Shown: positions 38,299-47,315, counted from the first letter of the stretch. The stretch is 64,000 nt of DNA from Pseudomaricurvus alcaniphilus (GCF_011440395.1 NZ_JAAOIX010000001.1:1076680-1140679), one strand, 5' to 3'. Numbers and translations: made by a program. The notes: generated by a model from the letters alone, not told the origin.

Positions 38299-38816
38299 TG
38301 CTCTTCAAACGCCAGCCCCACCACCACAGCGGTTGAGCAGTGATAGACGGAACTCTTTGAACCGAGGCACCAGTTCACATCGTTGGACTTGTCGGAGCGA
38401 TACAGCGGCCGGTCACCCTCATCCCGCTGACACAAGCAGGTGGCACACTGGGTGGTGCCACAACAATCGTTGTAGGAAATCACGTAACTGCGGCCGTCGA
38501 CCGGGTTACGGCAGGTGCCGATCCAGGTGATAGTGGACATCTCGGTACCCGGCGGGCAGCTGTTGTAGCTGCCGCCACAGCAACTGCACAGAAATCCATC
38601 CACGGCGCAGTAGCGCCAGTAGTCGCAACTGGTGGGGTCACCGTCTTCCGCCGGTCGCGCCGGCGCCGGATCAGCTGCTCGCGCCACCGGCAAAAGCGGG
38701 ATACTGGCGCCCCCCACCAGCATGGCCCCGAGCCCCTTGATCACACCGCGGCGGGAACTCTGCTGGGCCACACTGCGGGCGGACTTTTCAAACCAGCGAT
38801 CGAAAAGCTTAAACAT
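38295..38816 (-). CDS. aauA: Aromatic amine dehydrogenase light (TTQ) subunit
   Basis: This is the catalytic small subunit carrying tryptophan tryptophylquinone. Numbering from ATG 38816 (173 residues), a Tat-type signal (SSRRGVIKG, about 20-28) precedes the mature domain. W98 (TITWIGTC) and W149 (NDVNWCLG) are 51 residues apart, as in the TTQ pairs of AADH and methylamine dehydrogenase. D73 (CAVDG) and D117 (SYNDCC) match the catalytic aspartates. The mature part has 14 cysteines, including LCSCCGG, the AADH rather than MADH pattern. A GTG one codon upstream is less well spaced from GGAGG. aauD overlaps its start. Confidence 0.95.
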   Translation of the reverse strand: MFKLFDRWFEKSARSVAQQSSRRGVIKGLGAMLVGGASIPLLPVARAADPAPARPAEDGDPTSCDYWRYCAVDGFLCSCCGGSYNSCPPGTEMSTITWIGTCRNPVDGRSYVISYNDCCGTTQCATCLCQRDEGDRPLYRSDKSNDVNWCLGSKSSVYHCSTAVVVGLAFEEQ

Positions 38817-39442
38817 CACTTCACCTCCACGGCGAGAGACCGGGCATCAGCAGCGGGCGGATTGAGATAATCCTGGATGGATGCGACCCGGCGCTCCTTG
38901 GCTTCAAACAGGCTGTCGAGATGCTCGCGGGAGTTGATAATGCCCATGGACGCCACCTTGCCCTCCTCATCGATCACCACCGCGTAGGGCAACTTGGAAA
39001 CACCGTAGGTCTTGCCCAGCAATTCCGACACCACGTAGGGGAACTTGTCCAAACCGTACTTTGCGATGTAACCCTTGTGATCCTGCTCCATGCCATCGCT
39101 GGCCAGCACCAGCCGCAACCAGTCAGCTTCGTGACTGGCGGCGGATTTCAGCGCCGGCAACAGGGTCTTGCACACCGGGCAATCGGGCGAGACAAAAAAC
39201 AGCAGCTGCGATTTGCCATCTGCCGCGACGCCGCCGATATCCACCAGGGTGGAAGCGATAGTCTGCAACGCCATCTCCGGTGCCTTCTGCCCCACCTCCA
39301 GGTTTTTATTCACCGCCAGCGCACCAGCCGGCGCCACCCGCTCATAGAGCACACCGATCTGGCGCGTGAGGGCGAGAATAACAATTCCCATCAGGATCAC
39401 TGTGATCCAGAGAACAACGTTTGATACGATCAATAGTTCCAT
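38816..39442 (-). CDS. aauD: Thioredoxin-like maturation protein AauD/MauD
   Basis: This membrane-anchored thioredoxin-fold protein is needed for disulfide formation in the cysteine-rich light subunit. It is 208 residues with an N-terminal TM helix (VVLWITVILMGIVILAL, about 9-25) and the redox motif CPVC at about residues 90-93 (SPDCPVCKTLLP). It overlaps aauA (TGATG) and follows aauE by 27 bp, giving the B-E-D-A order of known aau and mau operons. Confidence 0.93.
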   Translation of the reverse strand: MELLIVSNVVLWITVILMGIVILALTRQIGVLYERVAPAGALAVNKNLEVGQKAPEMALQTIASTLVDIGGVAADGKSQLLFFVSPDCPVCKTLLPALKSAASHEADWLRLVLASDGMEQDHKGYIAKYGLDKFPYVVSELLGKTYGVSKLPYAVVIDEEGKVASMGIINSREHLDSLFEAKERRVASIQDYLNPPAADARSLAVEVK

Positions 39443-39469
39443 GACATTCCCCTTATTATTAATTCGCTT

Positions 39470-40012
39470 TTAATGTTCGATTCGCTGCAGCCATTGGGCG
39501 TTTTTAAGCAGTTGTTCGGCGCTCAGGTAAACCACCACCAGCATCGATGCCGCCAGCAATGACAGCAACCAGTAGCCAAACGCGCCGGAGCCGACACCCG
39601 CCGCCAGTTGTGCGACCAGCAGGGCCATCAACACCAGGATCGCGTTGCGCGCCAACAGGGCAGGACCAACCCGCAGGTCACTGTCCGGCCCGGCGCAACC
39701 GCATTTGGCGCCGCGCTGGCCGCGCAGCAATTGGCGCACAAGCAGCAACAAATAGGCGCTGAGCAGTGCGCCCGCTGCAATCCCGCCAGCAACTCGGCTG
39801 GCGGGCACTACCAGCGCTATGCCGATGCCAATTTCCAGCAATCCCAACAGCGGCATGCAGCGCGCCAGCCAGGGCAACGGAATACCGTAGCCGCGCAACA
39901 CCTGCTGAAAGTAACCGGCGTTGGCGGGCAACAACTTGTGCAACCCCGCCGCCGCCAACAACCACAACAGGAAAAAAGCCAGGGTATTGGACAACATCAA
40001 TTCAGTTTGCAT
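39470..40012 (-). CDS. aauE: Membrane maturation protein AauE/MauE
   Basis: This 180-residue inner-membrane protein of the MauE family (DoxX-like) has four or five hydrophobic helices, at about 6-22, 45-70, 72-93, 115-135 and 140-162, with two cysteines in GAKCGCAGPD. It acts with AauD in light-subunit folding or export. The 172-bp gap to aauB contains a 15-bp tandem repeat. Confidence 0.9.
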   Translation of the reverse strand: MQTELMLSNTLAFFLLWLLAAAGLHKLLPANAGYFQQVLRGYGIPLPWLARCMPLLGLLEIGIGIALVVPASRVAGGIAAGALLSAYLLLLVRQLLRGQRGAKCGCAGPDSDLRVGPALLARNAILVLMALLVAQLAAGVGSGAFGYWLLSLLAASMLVVVYLSAEQLLKNAQWLQRIEH

Positions 40013-40118
40013 TACAGACTCTCCATCACTCTGCGGGTCGGTCTCACTGACACTTGCAGCGATGACGCTGCCAGCTCATTCTTTATCAACCCGTTTTCGT
40101 CAACCCGTTTTTTGTCAG

Positions 40119-40163
40119 CACAGTCTCCGCCAACACAGTCTCCGCCAACACAATCTCCGCCAA
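40119..40163. repeat. Three 15-bp tandem repeats in aauB-aauE gap
   Basis: CACAGTCTCCGCCAA occurs at 40119, 40134 and (one change) 40149. Just before it on the plus strand are two copies of GTCAACCCGTTTT-like sequence. The array lies inside an operon, between the aauB stop and aauE start. Confidence 0.93.
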
Positions 40164-40184
40164 CAACAAAACGGGTACTGGCTA

Positions 40185-41423
40185 TCAATAGGATTTGTGA
40201 ATCAGCAGCGGGGTGACATTGCCGAAGTCACTGAGCGTGTGCACCAGCTTGCCGCTCTCCACATCGAACACATCCAGGTTCAGCTCACCATTGGTGACCA
40301 CCAGCTTGGGCTTGTCGCCCCGGGTCACCCCCAGGGAAATGGCCCAACCGGGGGTTTCAATGACTAGCAGGCGCTGCTTTTTCTTCACATCAAAAACCCA
40401 GACCTGGTTGCCACCGTGTTGATGCGATCCCTCGTGACCGTCGGGCTGCATAATGGTGTAAAAACGGCCGCGGTCATCGCGATCGGTGAGACTGAGACCG
40501 GCGGGCCGCCAGTTGGCGGCCCGCTCGGCAGGGCTCACCAGGCTCCACTGTTCCAGGTATTTGGCCTCTTCCCCGCGCATATCGACCACGTGCATTTCAC
40601 CCTGGAAGCCAGGGAAATAAGCCAACCCGTCGATGATCGCCGGGCGCTCGAAAATGGGCGTGGTGTCGGTGTCGAAAAACGGCGCGATACGGCTGCGGGA
40701 TTTCAGCTGCCCGCGGTTATCCAGCACCGTGGTCAGCAGGCCACCGTCACTGCAAATGGAGGTGACGCTGCGCTTGCCGGTGGGATAGGTGAGCACACAG
40801 CCCGGTGTGCCGATGGTGCCCACGCGCTCATGGCTGTCGAGATCGATCACGGTAAAGGATGCCGCCGGGCTGAAGTTGGCCACAAACAGCAGCTTGCCGT
40901 CACCGGATACCGCCATGGAGTAGCGCTCCGGCAGTGCCTGCAGGCGGGTGGTATCAGTCCAGAGGATTTCCTTGATGATGTTGAGGGTGGTCTTGTCGTA
41001 GATCACCAGCACGTCACTGCGCTTGCCCCGCGAACCCCGCTCGTGAAACGACTCCATGATATAGAGCTCGGGGCGGGTGGGATGCTGGGTGAAATTGCCG
41101 ATCAGGCTCTTGTCCATAATCCCTTTGATACGCAGCTCCGGCTTGCTCTCGGCGGCGTCAAGGATAATGACCTTGCCGCCAAACATGCTGCTGAAGTTCA
41201 CCTCATCCACCAGGATCCAGTCTTTGGGGTAGTTGGCGGGCAGGGTTTCGATGCGCCCAAACTCCTCCGGCGGCAGCGGTGCTCTATCCGGATCCAGCGC
41301 TGCGGGCGCAGTCTGGTGCGCCGTCGCCGCGTGAGCGCTTGACCCACTGTCTTCCCAACAGGCGCTCAACAGGGCCAGCAGGGTGCCGGCCAGTAGTGTG
41401 GTGGTAACTGATTTACATTTCAT
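40185..41423 (-). CDS. aauB: Aromatic amine dehydrogenase heavy subunit
   Basis: This beta-propeller large subunit of the alpha2-beta2 TTQ enzyme is 412 residues. Family segments include FHERGSRGKRSDVLVIYD, SICSDGGLLTTVLD, SRSRIAPFFD, DTTPIFERPAI and IMQPDGHEGSHQHGGNQVWV. The N-terminal signal ends LALLSAC-WEDS, which fits a lipobox (LSAC, Cys22), so this heavy chain may be a lipoprotein; heavy subunits of studied AADH/MADH are soluble periplasmic proteins. It follows the aldehyde dehydrogenase gene by 24 bp. Confidence 0.94.
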   Translation of the reverse strand: MKCKSVTTTLLAGTLLALLSACWEDSGSSAHAATAHQTAPAALDPDRAPLPPEEFGRIETLPANYPKDWILVDEVNFSSMFGGKVIILDAAESKPELRIKGIMDKSLIGNFTQHPTRPELYIMESFHERGSRGKRSDVLVIYDKTTLNIIKEILWTDTTRLQALPERYSMAVSGDGKLLFVANFSPAASFTVIDLDSHERVGTIGTPGCVLTYPTGKRSVTSICSDGGLLTTVLDNRGQLKSRSRIAPFFDTDTTPIFERPAIIDGLAYFPGFQGEMHVVDMRGEEAKYLEQWSLVSPAERAANWRPAGLSLTDRDDRGRFYTIMQPDGHEGSHQHGGNQVWVFDVKKKQRLLVIETPGWAISLGVTRGDKPKLVVTNGELNLDVFDVESGKLVHTLSDFGNVTPLLIHKSY

Positions 41424-41447
41424 GCTCGCTCCCCGGTAACCATTGCA

Positions 41448-42872
41448 TCAACGCTTCGGTACTTTTACGGTTTGAATGGAGGTGTATTCCTCCAGCCCGT
41501 AGAGCCCGAATTCGACTCCCATGCCGGACTGTTTAATACCGCCAAAGGGCGCATTGGGCTGGATAGCACCGTGCTCATTCACCCACACAGTACCGCACTC
41601 CAGTTGCTGCGCCAGGCCGGTCGCCTTGTCGATATCGCTCGACCAGATCGATCCACCGAGGCCGCGATCGTTCTGGTTGGCGCGGGCGATTACCTCGTCG
41701 ACATCGCTATACTTGATCACTGGCAGAATCGGCCCAAAGGGCTCCTCGTCCACCAGCCGGCTGCCGTCACTGAGGTCGGCCACAATGGTGGGCGCGAAAA
41801 AGTAACCGCCGCCGGCCAGGGGCTCGCCGCCGGCCAGAAAGCGGCCGCCGTCACTGCGGGCCGAGTCCGCCAGTTCCTGCACCACTGCCAGCTGCTTGGC
41901 ATTCTGGATGGGGCCCAGTTCTACCCCGTCCTCCAGACCGCTGCCCACCTTCACGGTTTTGGCCAGTTGCGCCAGCTGCTGGCACACGTCCTCATACTGG
42001 GATTCGTGCACGTACAGGCGCTTGAGGGCGGCACAGGTTTGGCCGTTGTTGTGAAAACAGGCAGCAAATAATTTCGGCACAATAGCGCTGATGTTCGCAT
42101 CTGGCAGCACGATGCCGGCGTCATTGCCGCCCAATTCCAGGGTCACGCGCTTCAGCGACGCCGATGCGGTTGCCATAATCCGCTTGCCGGTGGCGGTGGA
42201 ACCGGTAAACACGATCTTGTTCACGTCCGGGTGACTGGTCAGTGCCGCACCGACGTCGCCCTCGCCGTTAACAATATTGAGCACACCGGCGGGTAGGATC
42301 TCATTGGCCAGTTGCACCAGGCGAGTGGTGGCCACAGGAGTGAATTCCGACGGTTTGATCACCACTGTGTTGCCCACCCGCAGCGCCGGAATCACATGCC
42401 AGATGGCAATCATCAGCGGCCAGTTCCAGGGGGTGATGGACGCTACTACCCCGAGCGGCTTGCGGTGCACTTCGATGCGCGTTTTGTCGTCGTCCTGCAC
42501 CACATCCACCGGCAGTTCGAGTTCGGCGGTATAGCGGGTCCAGGCGATGGCACCACCCACCTCCATGCCGGAACCAATGCCGTTCAAGCCCTGCAATGGC
42601 TTGCCGCTCTCCAGGGTGACCAGCTGCATCAACTCCGCCATATTGTCTTCCATGGCCTGGGCCAGCTGCTGGCACAATTGTTTGCGCGCCGCGCTGCTCT
42701 GCTGGCTCCACGGCTTGAATGCCACCCGGGCTGCCGCCACAGCCTCATTCACCTGTTTTTCGGAACTGCGGGCAACGCTGGCGAAGGCCGTGCCGGTGGC
42801 CGGATTAATCACCTCCAGCGAACTGTCACCGGCACAATTCTGGCCATTAATAATCATGTCGTAGTGTTGCAT
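41448..42872 (-). CDS. NAD(P)-dependent aldehyde dehydrogenase, probable arylacetaldehyde dehydrogenase
   Basis: This 474-residue ALDH superfamily enzyme has the cofactor motif ITPWNWPLM, FTGSTATGKRIM, general base E in LELGGNDAG and nucleophile C in NNGQTCAALKR. Its place upstream of aauB in the same operon predicts oxidation of phenylacetaldehyde or 4-hydroxyphenylacetaldehyde from the amine dehydrogenase to the acid. Specificity cannot be read from the sequence. Confidence 0.9.
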   Translation of the reverse strand: MQHYDMIINGQNCAGDSSLEVINPATGTAFASVARSSEKQVNEAVAAARVAFKPWSQQSSAARKQLCQQLAQAMEDNMAELMQLVTLESGKPLQGLNGIGSGMEVGGAIAWTRYTAELELPVDVVQDDDKTRIEVHRKPLGVVASITPWNWPLMIAIWHVIPALRVGNTVVIKPSEFTPVATTRLVQLANEILPAGVLNIVNGEGDVGAALTSHPDVNKIVFTGSTATGKRIMATASASLKRVTLELGGNDAGIVLPDANISAIVPKLFAACFHNNGQTCAALKRLYVHESQYEDVCQQLAQLAKTVKVGSGLEDGVELGPIQNAKQLAVVQELADSARSDGGRFLAGGEPLAGGGYFFAPTIVADLSDGSRLVDEEPFGPILPVIKYSDVDEVIARANQNDRGLGGSIWSSDIDKATGLAQQLECGTVWVNEHGAIQPNAPFGGIKQSGMGVEFGLYGLEEYTSIQTVKVPKR

Positions 42873-42921
42873 AACTGGTCTCTCTTATTCCGGGTTGTTT
42901 ATTTGGTCGAGCCGTCAATGA

Positions 42922-45210
42922 CTAAAAACTGTAATTGAGGTTGGCACCGACCCAGCGCGGCGGTGCGTAAAACTGTTGGTTCAAGCCCGCCGGGCCAGTG
43001 AAGTCGAAGGTGTAAACCCGGTACTCTTCATCGGTCAGGTTCTTGGCGAACAGCGCCACTTTGAGGTTTTCGTTGACCTGGTAACCGACCCGCGCGTTGA
43101 ACACGGTGTAGGCGTCTTCTTTGGAGCGATCACTGTTGGTGATGTCAAAATAATGATCGCCCTGATGGTTAAAGTCCAGCTGCAGCGACAGTGCATCGGT
43201 GGCCTGGTAGCGCACCAGGCCGTTGAGGCTGAATTCCGGTGCCAGCACCATTTCGCTACCGCGCACCGGATCCGCACCGCGCACCTGCACTTCATCCACC
43301 TCGGTATCCAGCACGCTGGCGCCCAGGTTAATGTCCCAGTTCTCAGTCGGCATCCACACCAATTCCAGGTCGAGGCCCTGCACGGTGGCATCCGAGTTGT
43401 TGATAAACTGGCTCAGGCCGGCAAAGGTCAGGGCCTGGTAATCTTTGTAATCGTAATAGAATACGGTGGCGTTAAAGCGCAGCTTGCCGTCGCTGGTATT
43501 GGTCTTGACGCCGAGCTCGTAGCTGGTGAGCTGCTCCTCGTCGAACGCAACGTCGGACTCCATTACGCCGTCGGTGAAATCGAGAAAGCCGCCGTTAAAA
43601 CCGCCGCTCTTGAAGCCGCGAGCCACATTGGCAAACACCAGGATATTGTCGGCCGGGGTGATGTCGATACCCAGCTTGCCGGAGATATTGTCCACGTCGA
43701 TCTCATTGAGATTACCCACCGCCGGATTGGCGTCGGTAAAATCCAGGAAGGTGACAGTGCCGGGGAAACTCGCTCCCAGCCCCAGGTCACAGGGATCGCC
43801 GGCGGGCAACAAGCAGGAGTTGAGCACGGCATCGGGGTCGCCGTCGGTGCGGTTCTGGTAGTCCATGGTCCGCTCCTCGGTGGTGTAGCGCAGCCCCATG
43901 GACAGCTTCACCAGATCGCTGAGGATGTATTCATACTGGCCGAAGATACCGGTGGACTCGGTGGTCTGGACGTAATCCACATCGTAATTGAAGAAGGTCA
44001 CAAAATCAGTGCCAAAGGTGCCGTCCGGCGCACCGGTAATGGCATCCACCAGCGGGCCCGGGAAATTCACATCAATATCCAGCGCACCGTCCACCTCATT
44101 GTCGAAGTAGTAGGCGCCCAACACCCAGTTGCTCCTGGCGTTGCTGCCCGACAGCCTGAACTCCTGGCTGACCTGGTCGTTTTCGGAGGCAAAATCGGGA
44201 GTGACACCGTCAAAAGGTCCCACATCGGTGTCTTCCTGGTGCAGTTTTTCTACGTTTTCCACCGCGGTAATGGACACAAATTGCAGGTCACCGCTGGACC
44301 AGTTGAGGGTCAGGGAGGCGCCACTGGACTCAATATTGAGCACACCCTCGCGGTCATAATCGCCGGCAAAGGGATCACCGTCACTGTCCCGGTAACCGTA
44401 AAAATCCGCGACACCGGCGGCGCCAGTGCCGTCATCGGTAGCCTCATGCTGGTACTGGGGGGCGTTGGTGTCCGACTCGCCGCCGTGCACGTTCAGGAGG
44501 GCACTAAGGTTGTCGTTGATATCGACATTCAATTGCGCCCGGTAAGCGTAGCTGTCGGCTTCGTTGGCATCCGGCCCGATGCGGTTTTTGACATAGCCGT
44601 CGTGTTGGTTGCTGGCCACAGACAGGCGCCCTTGCACTTTCTCACCCAGGGCGCCGCCCACCGCCGCCTCCAGCTTCACCTGGTTGTTCTCGGCCAGGGT
44701 CAGGTCGACATAGCCCTCGAATTCGTCACTGGGCTTTTTGGAAATGAAATGCACCAGGCCGCCGGTAGCGTTGCGACCGTAGAGGGTGCCCTGGGGGCCA
44801 CGCAAGACTTCTACCCGCTCGAGGTCGAACAACTGGAAGGTCAGGCCCGGCATGGCGGATTGATAGACCTCATCGCGATAGACGGCGATTGGCCCTTCGT
44901 TGTTGTCATTGAAATCGTTCAAGCCGACGCCGCGCAGGGAGATCGAGGGGTTGTTGCCCTCGCCCACCGGGGTACCGATATTCAGGCCCGGGGTTTGGGC
45001 GGCGATTTCGGTGCTGCTGGTCAGACTCAACTCGCGCAGTGCATTGCCCGAGAAGGCGGTCACCGACACACTGACATCCTGCATATTCTGTTCGCGCTTC
45101 TGGGCGGTTACCACCACCTCTTCCAAAACTGCCGCACTGACACTGCCGCTGAGCAGTAAGAATTGCGTGGTGAGGGCTGCTGCCAATTTACTTTTAGCTG
45201 ATAAGTTCAT
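42922..45210 (-). CDS. TonB-dependent outer-membrane receptor
   Basis: The 762-residue receptor has a signal peptide (1-26), a TonB box EEVVVTAQK at about 30-38, a plug domain (VEVLRGPQGTLYGRNATGG) and a beta-barrel ending in aromatic residues (NLNYSF). It is the first gene of the aau operon (50 bp to the aldehyde dehydrogenase) and divergent from a TetR regulator. Uptake of aromatic amines or of a larger conjugate is a reasonable guess. It belongs to the iron-complex receptor family in general architecture, so a siderophore or other ligand cannot be excluded. Confidence 0.93.
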   Translation of the reverse strand: MNLSAKSKLAAALTTQFLLLSGSVSAAVLEEVVVTAQKREQNMQDVSVSVTAFSGNALRELSLTSSTEIAAQTPGLNIGTPVGEGNNPSISLRGVGLNDFNDNNEGPIAVYRDEVYQSAMPGLTFQLFDLERVEVLRGPQGTLYGRNATGGLVHFISKKPSDEFEGYVDLTLAENNQVKLEAAVGGALGEKVQGRLSVASNQHDGYVKNRIGPDANEADSYAYRAQLNVDINDNLSALLNVHGGESDTNAPQYQHEATDDGTGAAGVADFYGYRDSDGDPFAGDYDREGVLNIESSGASLTLNWSSGDLQFVSITAVENVEKLHQEDTDVGPFDGVTPDFASENDQVSQEFRLSGSNARSNWVLGAYYFDNEVDGALDIDVNFPGPLVDAITGAPDGTFGTDFVTFFNYDVDYVQTTESTGIFGQYEYILSDLVKLSMGLRYTTEERTMDYQNRTDGDPDAVLNSCLLPAGDPCDLGLGASFPGTVTFLDFTDANPAVGNLNEIDVDNISGKLGIDITPADNILVFANVARGFKSGGFNGGFLDFTDGVMESDVAFDEEQLTSYELGVKTNTSDGKLRFNATVFYYDYKDYQALTFAGLSQFINNSDATVQGLDLELVWMPTENWDINLGASVLDTEVDEVQVRGADPVRGSEMVLAPEFSLNGLVRYQATDALSLQLDFNHQGDHYFDITNSDRSKEDAYTVFNARVGYQVNENLKVALFAKNLTDEEYRVYTFDFTGPAGLNQQFYAPPRWVGANLNYSF

Positions 45211-45512
45211 GGTTCTTTGGGCTCCAGTGGACTTGCAGTATCTGCAATTAGTATGTTTTTATAGGTCATTCGCACTAGTATTGAAATATACGCCCGGGGA
45301 TTTACTAGGTCAAGTGTATTATTATTAACCGGCGTGCATGCGCCCGGCTACCGCCCCAAGCGGCGGCCCGCGTGACACTGGTGAAAGCCAGGTAAAGAAT
45401 TGTTTTTTATAGATTTATCCCCGCTACAGAGGGGTAATAAAGCAGCGCCCTTCGGGCTATCATGGCACCTGATTATTTTTTAAAACGCGGTCTCTGCAGG
45501 AGTACTGACAAC
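45211..45512. other. Divergent promoter region, TonB receptor / TetR
   Basis: This 302-bp region is AT-rich near the receptor start, with TTAGTAT and CTAGTAT words (45248 and 45276 area) that could belong to an operator. No palindrome typical of a TetR site stands out clearly. No gene is supported. Confidence 0.45.
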
Positions 45513-46151
45513 TTGAGCACCACCAGGAAAATACCCGCCGAAAGCAATCCGGGCAGTCATGCCAAAGGGCAAAAACGCTTTGATAAAATCGTCGAGTGCG
45601 CCCTGCAATTGCTGATTGAGCGCGGTTACCATAACTTTTCCATGCGCAAGGTTGCCGACGCCGCCGGTATCAGTATCGGCAACCTGCAGTATTACTTTCC
45701 CTGCAAGGATGCCCTGGTAGAAGCCATGCTGGACAATACCTTGCAGGCCTACAATGAACTGTTTAATGAGATACGACACCGCGGCACCCCACGGCAACAG
45801 TTTATTGAACTGGTGACCGCTGTCACCCGGGATCTCGGCACCCGCAAGACCACGGTGTTCTTTCCCGAGGTCTGGTCGCTGTCCAACCACGAGCAAGCGG
45901 TCACCGGAATGATGGACGCCATGTACGACAACTATCGGCACATCGTGTCCGACATCATCCTTGAGATTAATCCGCAGCTAAGTGCCGCCCAGGCGTCCCG
46001 CCTGGCCCTGTTTTTTACCTGCTCCATCGAAGGGCACACGGTATTTATCGGCTACAAGAAGCCCTGGAACAAGGAGACCGACAATATCGCCAATATCGCC
46101 ACCCAGAGCTTTTTGTGGCTGATCGAACACGGTGAAATACCGGAAGATTAG
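45513..46151 (+). CDS. TetR family transcriptional regulator
   Basis: The 212-residue protein has a TetR helix-turn-helix (QKRFDKIVECALQLLIERGY, then FSMRKVADAAGISIGNLQYYFPCKDAL) and a helical ligand domain. I chose the TTG at 45513, ten bases after GGAG, over the ATG at 45462, which has no ribosome-binding sequence and adds a non-conserved N-terminus. Being divergent from the TonB/aau operon, it probably controls it in response to an aromatic amine or derivative. Confidence 0.85.
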   Translation: MSTTRKIPAESNPGSHAKGQKRFDKIVECALQLLIERGYHNFSMRKVADAAGISIGNLQYYFPCKDALVEAMLDNTLQAYNELFNEIRHRGTPRQQFIELVTAVTRDLGTRKTTVFFPEVWSLSNHEQAVTGMMDAMYDNYRHIVSDIILEINPQLSAAQASRLALFFTCSIEGHTVFIGYKKPWNKETDNIANIATQSFLWLIEHGEIPED

Positions 46152-46313
46152 TGGCGCCTGCGGGCGCCAGGCACTACGCCCCTGAACCGGGCACACGGCA
46201 GCGCCGGCAGCCCTCAACAGCGCACGGCCCCGAGCCCAAGTCACTCCCCGAAGGCATCGCTTTTTGCTTAAAAATCAAACGGTTATTTTTTTTGGATTAT
46301 TTTTCAGTGAGAC

Positions 46314-46340
46314 TTGACGATCCCGAAATCGGACTATAAT
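46314..46340 (+). promoter_or_regulatory. tRNA-Asn promoter
   Basis: TTGACG (46314-46319) and TATAAT (46335-46340) with a 15-bp spacer lie 40 bp before the tRNA. Good sigma-70 hexamers, slightly short spacing. Confidence 0.75.
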
Positions 46341-46379
46341 ATACGCGCCTACTTGAGACGGCGAGTCCAAGTGCACCGT

Positions 46380-46454
46380 TCCGGCATAGCTCAGCGGTAG
46401 AGCAGTAGACTGTTAATCTATTGGTCCCTGGTTCGATCCCAGGTGCCGGAGCCA
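46380..46454 (+). tRNA. tRNA-Asn(GTT)
   Basis: The 75-nt sequence starts TCCGGCATAGCTCAG, has anticodon loop CTGTTAA (anticodon GTT), T-arm CCTGGTTCGATCCCAGG, acceptor closure TGCCGGA, discriminator G and encoded CCA. Confidence 0.98.
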
Positions 46455-46458
46455 TTTT

Positions 46459-46489
46459 TAAAAGGGTTGCCTATGGCAGCCCTTTTTTT
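46459..46489 (+). terminator. tRNA-Asn terminator
   Basis: AAAGGGTTGCC pairs with GGCAGCCCTTT around TAT and is followed by seven T, directly after the tRNA. Confidence 0.9.
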
Positions 46490-46681
46490 GTGCCCGTCTC
46501 CCGCACACTAGCACACTAGCACACCCGCACCAGGCAGGCAGCCGCACCCACAGGCGCACGCCAGGCTCAGCGAAGCAGCCGAGCCACCGTAAATTTATTA
46601 AACTGTTGCCTTGAAGAGATAGATAACCGGCCCGGAATTAAAGTTTAGGCACTCGGGATTTACAGGTATATCACCCGGGGA

Positions 46682-46981
46682 TTATTGCGACTGGAGACTC
46701 TCATTCACCCGATCGCGCATTTCCTTGCCGGGCTTGAAGTGAGGAACGTACTTGCCGGTCAACTCCACAGAGTCACCGGTTTTGGGGTTTCGACCCACGC
46801 GAGGGGCGCGATAATGAAGGGAAAAGCTGCCAAAGCCCCTGATTTCGATGCGTTCGCCCGAGGCGAGGACGTGGGACATATGGTCCAGCATCAGCTTCAC
46901 CGCCAACTCCACATCCTTTATCGACAACTGATCCTGTTGTTCAGCGATGCGCTCAATCAACTCCGACTTGGTCATGGTCAT
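46682..46981 (-). CDS. ihfB: Integration host factor subunit beta
   Basis: The 99-residue partner of IhfA begins [14 protein letters not shown] (after a possible MT extension) and contains [20 protein letters not shown] and [12 protein letters not shown]. It usually follows rpsA directly, but here a 3.8-kb secreted-protein gene and a non-coding stretch intervene. Seven 18-bp repeats lie immediately upstream of its start, in the probable leader. Confidence 0.98.
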   Translation of the reverse strand: MTMTKSELIERIAEQQDQLSIKDVELAVKLMLDHMSHVLASGERIEIRGFGSFSLHYRAPRVGRNPKTGDSVELTGKYVPHFKPGKEMRDRVNESLQSQ

Positions 46982-47000
46982 TCCTTCGCTTCACCCTGTT

Positions 47001-47127
47001 CAATCGAGCCACCAACGTCAATCGAGCTCACGACTTCAATCGAGCCATCAGGATCAATCAAGCCATTAACCGCAATCGAGCCAAACAACTCAACCGAGCT
47101 ACCAACTTCTAATCGAGTTACAAACCT
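47001..47127. repeat. Seven 18-bp tandem repeats upstream of ihfB
   Basis: CAATCGAGC and variants recur at 47001, 47019, 47037, 47055, 47073, 47091 and 47110, an exact 18-bp period except for one base at the last step. The unit is approximately CAATCGAGCCACCAACTT. The array starts 19 bp before the ihfB start codon on the opposite side of transcription, so it lies in the ihfB 5' region. Confidence 0.95.
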
Positions 47128-47315
47128 GTAACCGGGTTAACAACTTAGCATCGAGTTAACAGTCGAGCACCGAGCTAACGGTATCAGCCCGGGTGCAGCG
47201 CCGCGCTCTCGCGATCCGGAGCCATCCTGCACCTTCTCTAAGCTGTTGTTTTCAAAGGAGTATAGGACTATGACCTGATTCCGGCAAGGGTTATTTGAGG
47301 CAGCCCAGGCAAAGC

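Noticed and set aside
42976-45159. 727-codon open frame antisense to the TonB receptor
   Set aside because: The receptor on the minus strand has clear family motifs; the antisense frame has none and is a shadow.
46685-47131. Plus-strand ORF with a hexapeptide repeat (SIEPxT-like) antisense to ihfB
   Set aside because: The peptide repeat is simply the translation of the 18-bp DNA array, and the N-terminal part is the antisense of ihfB.
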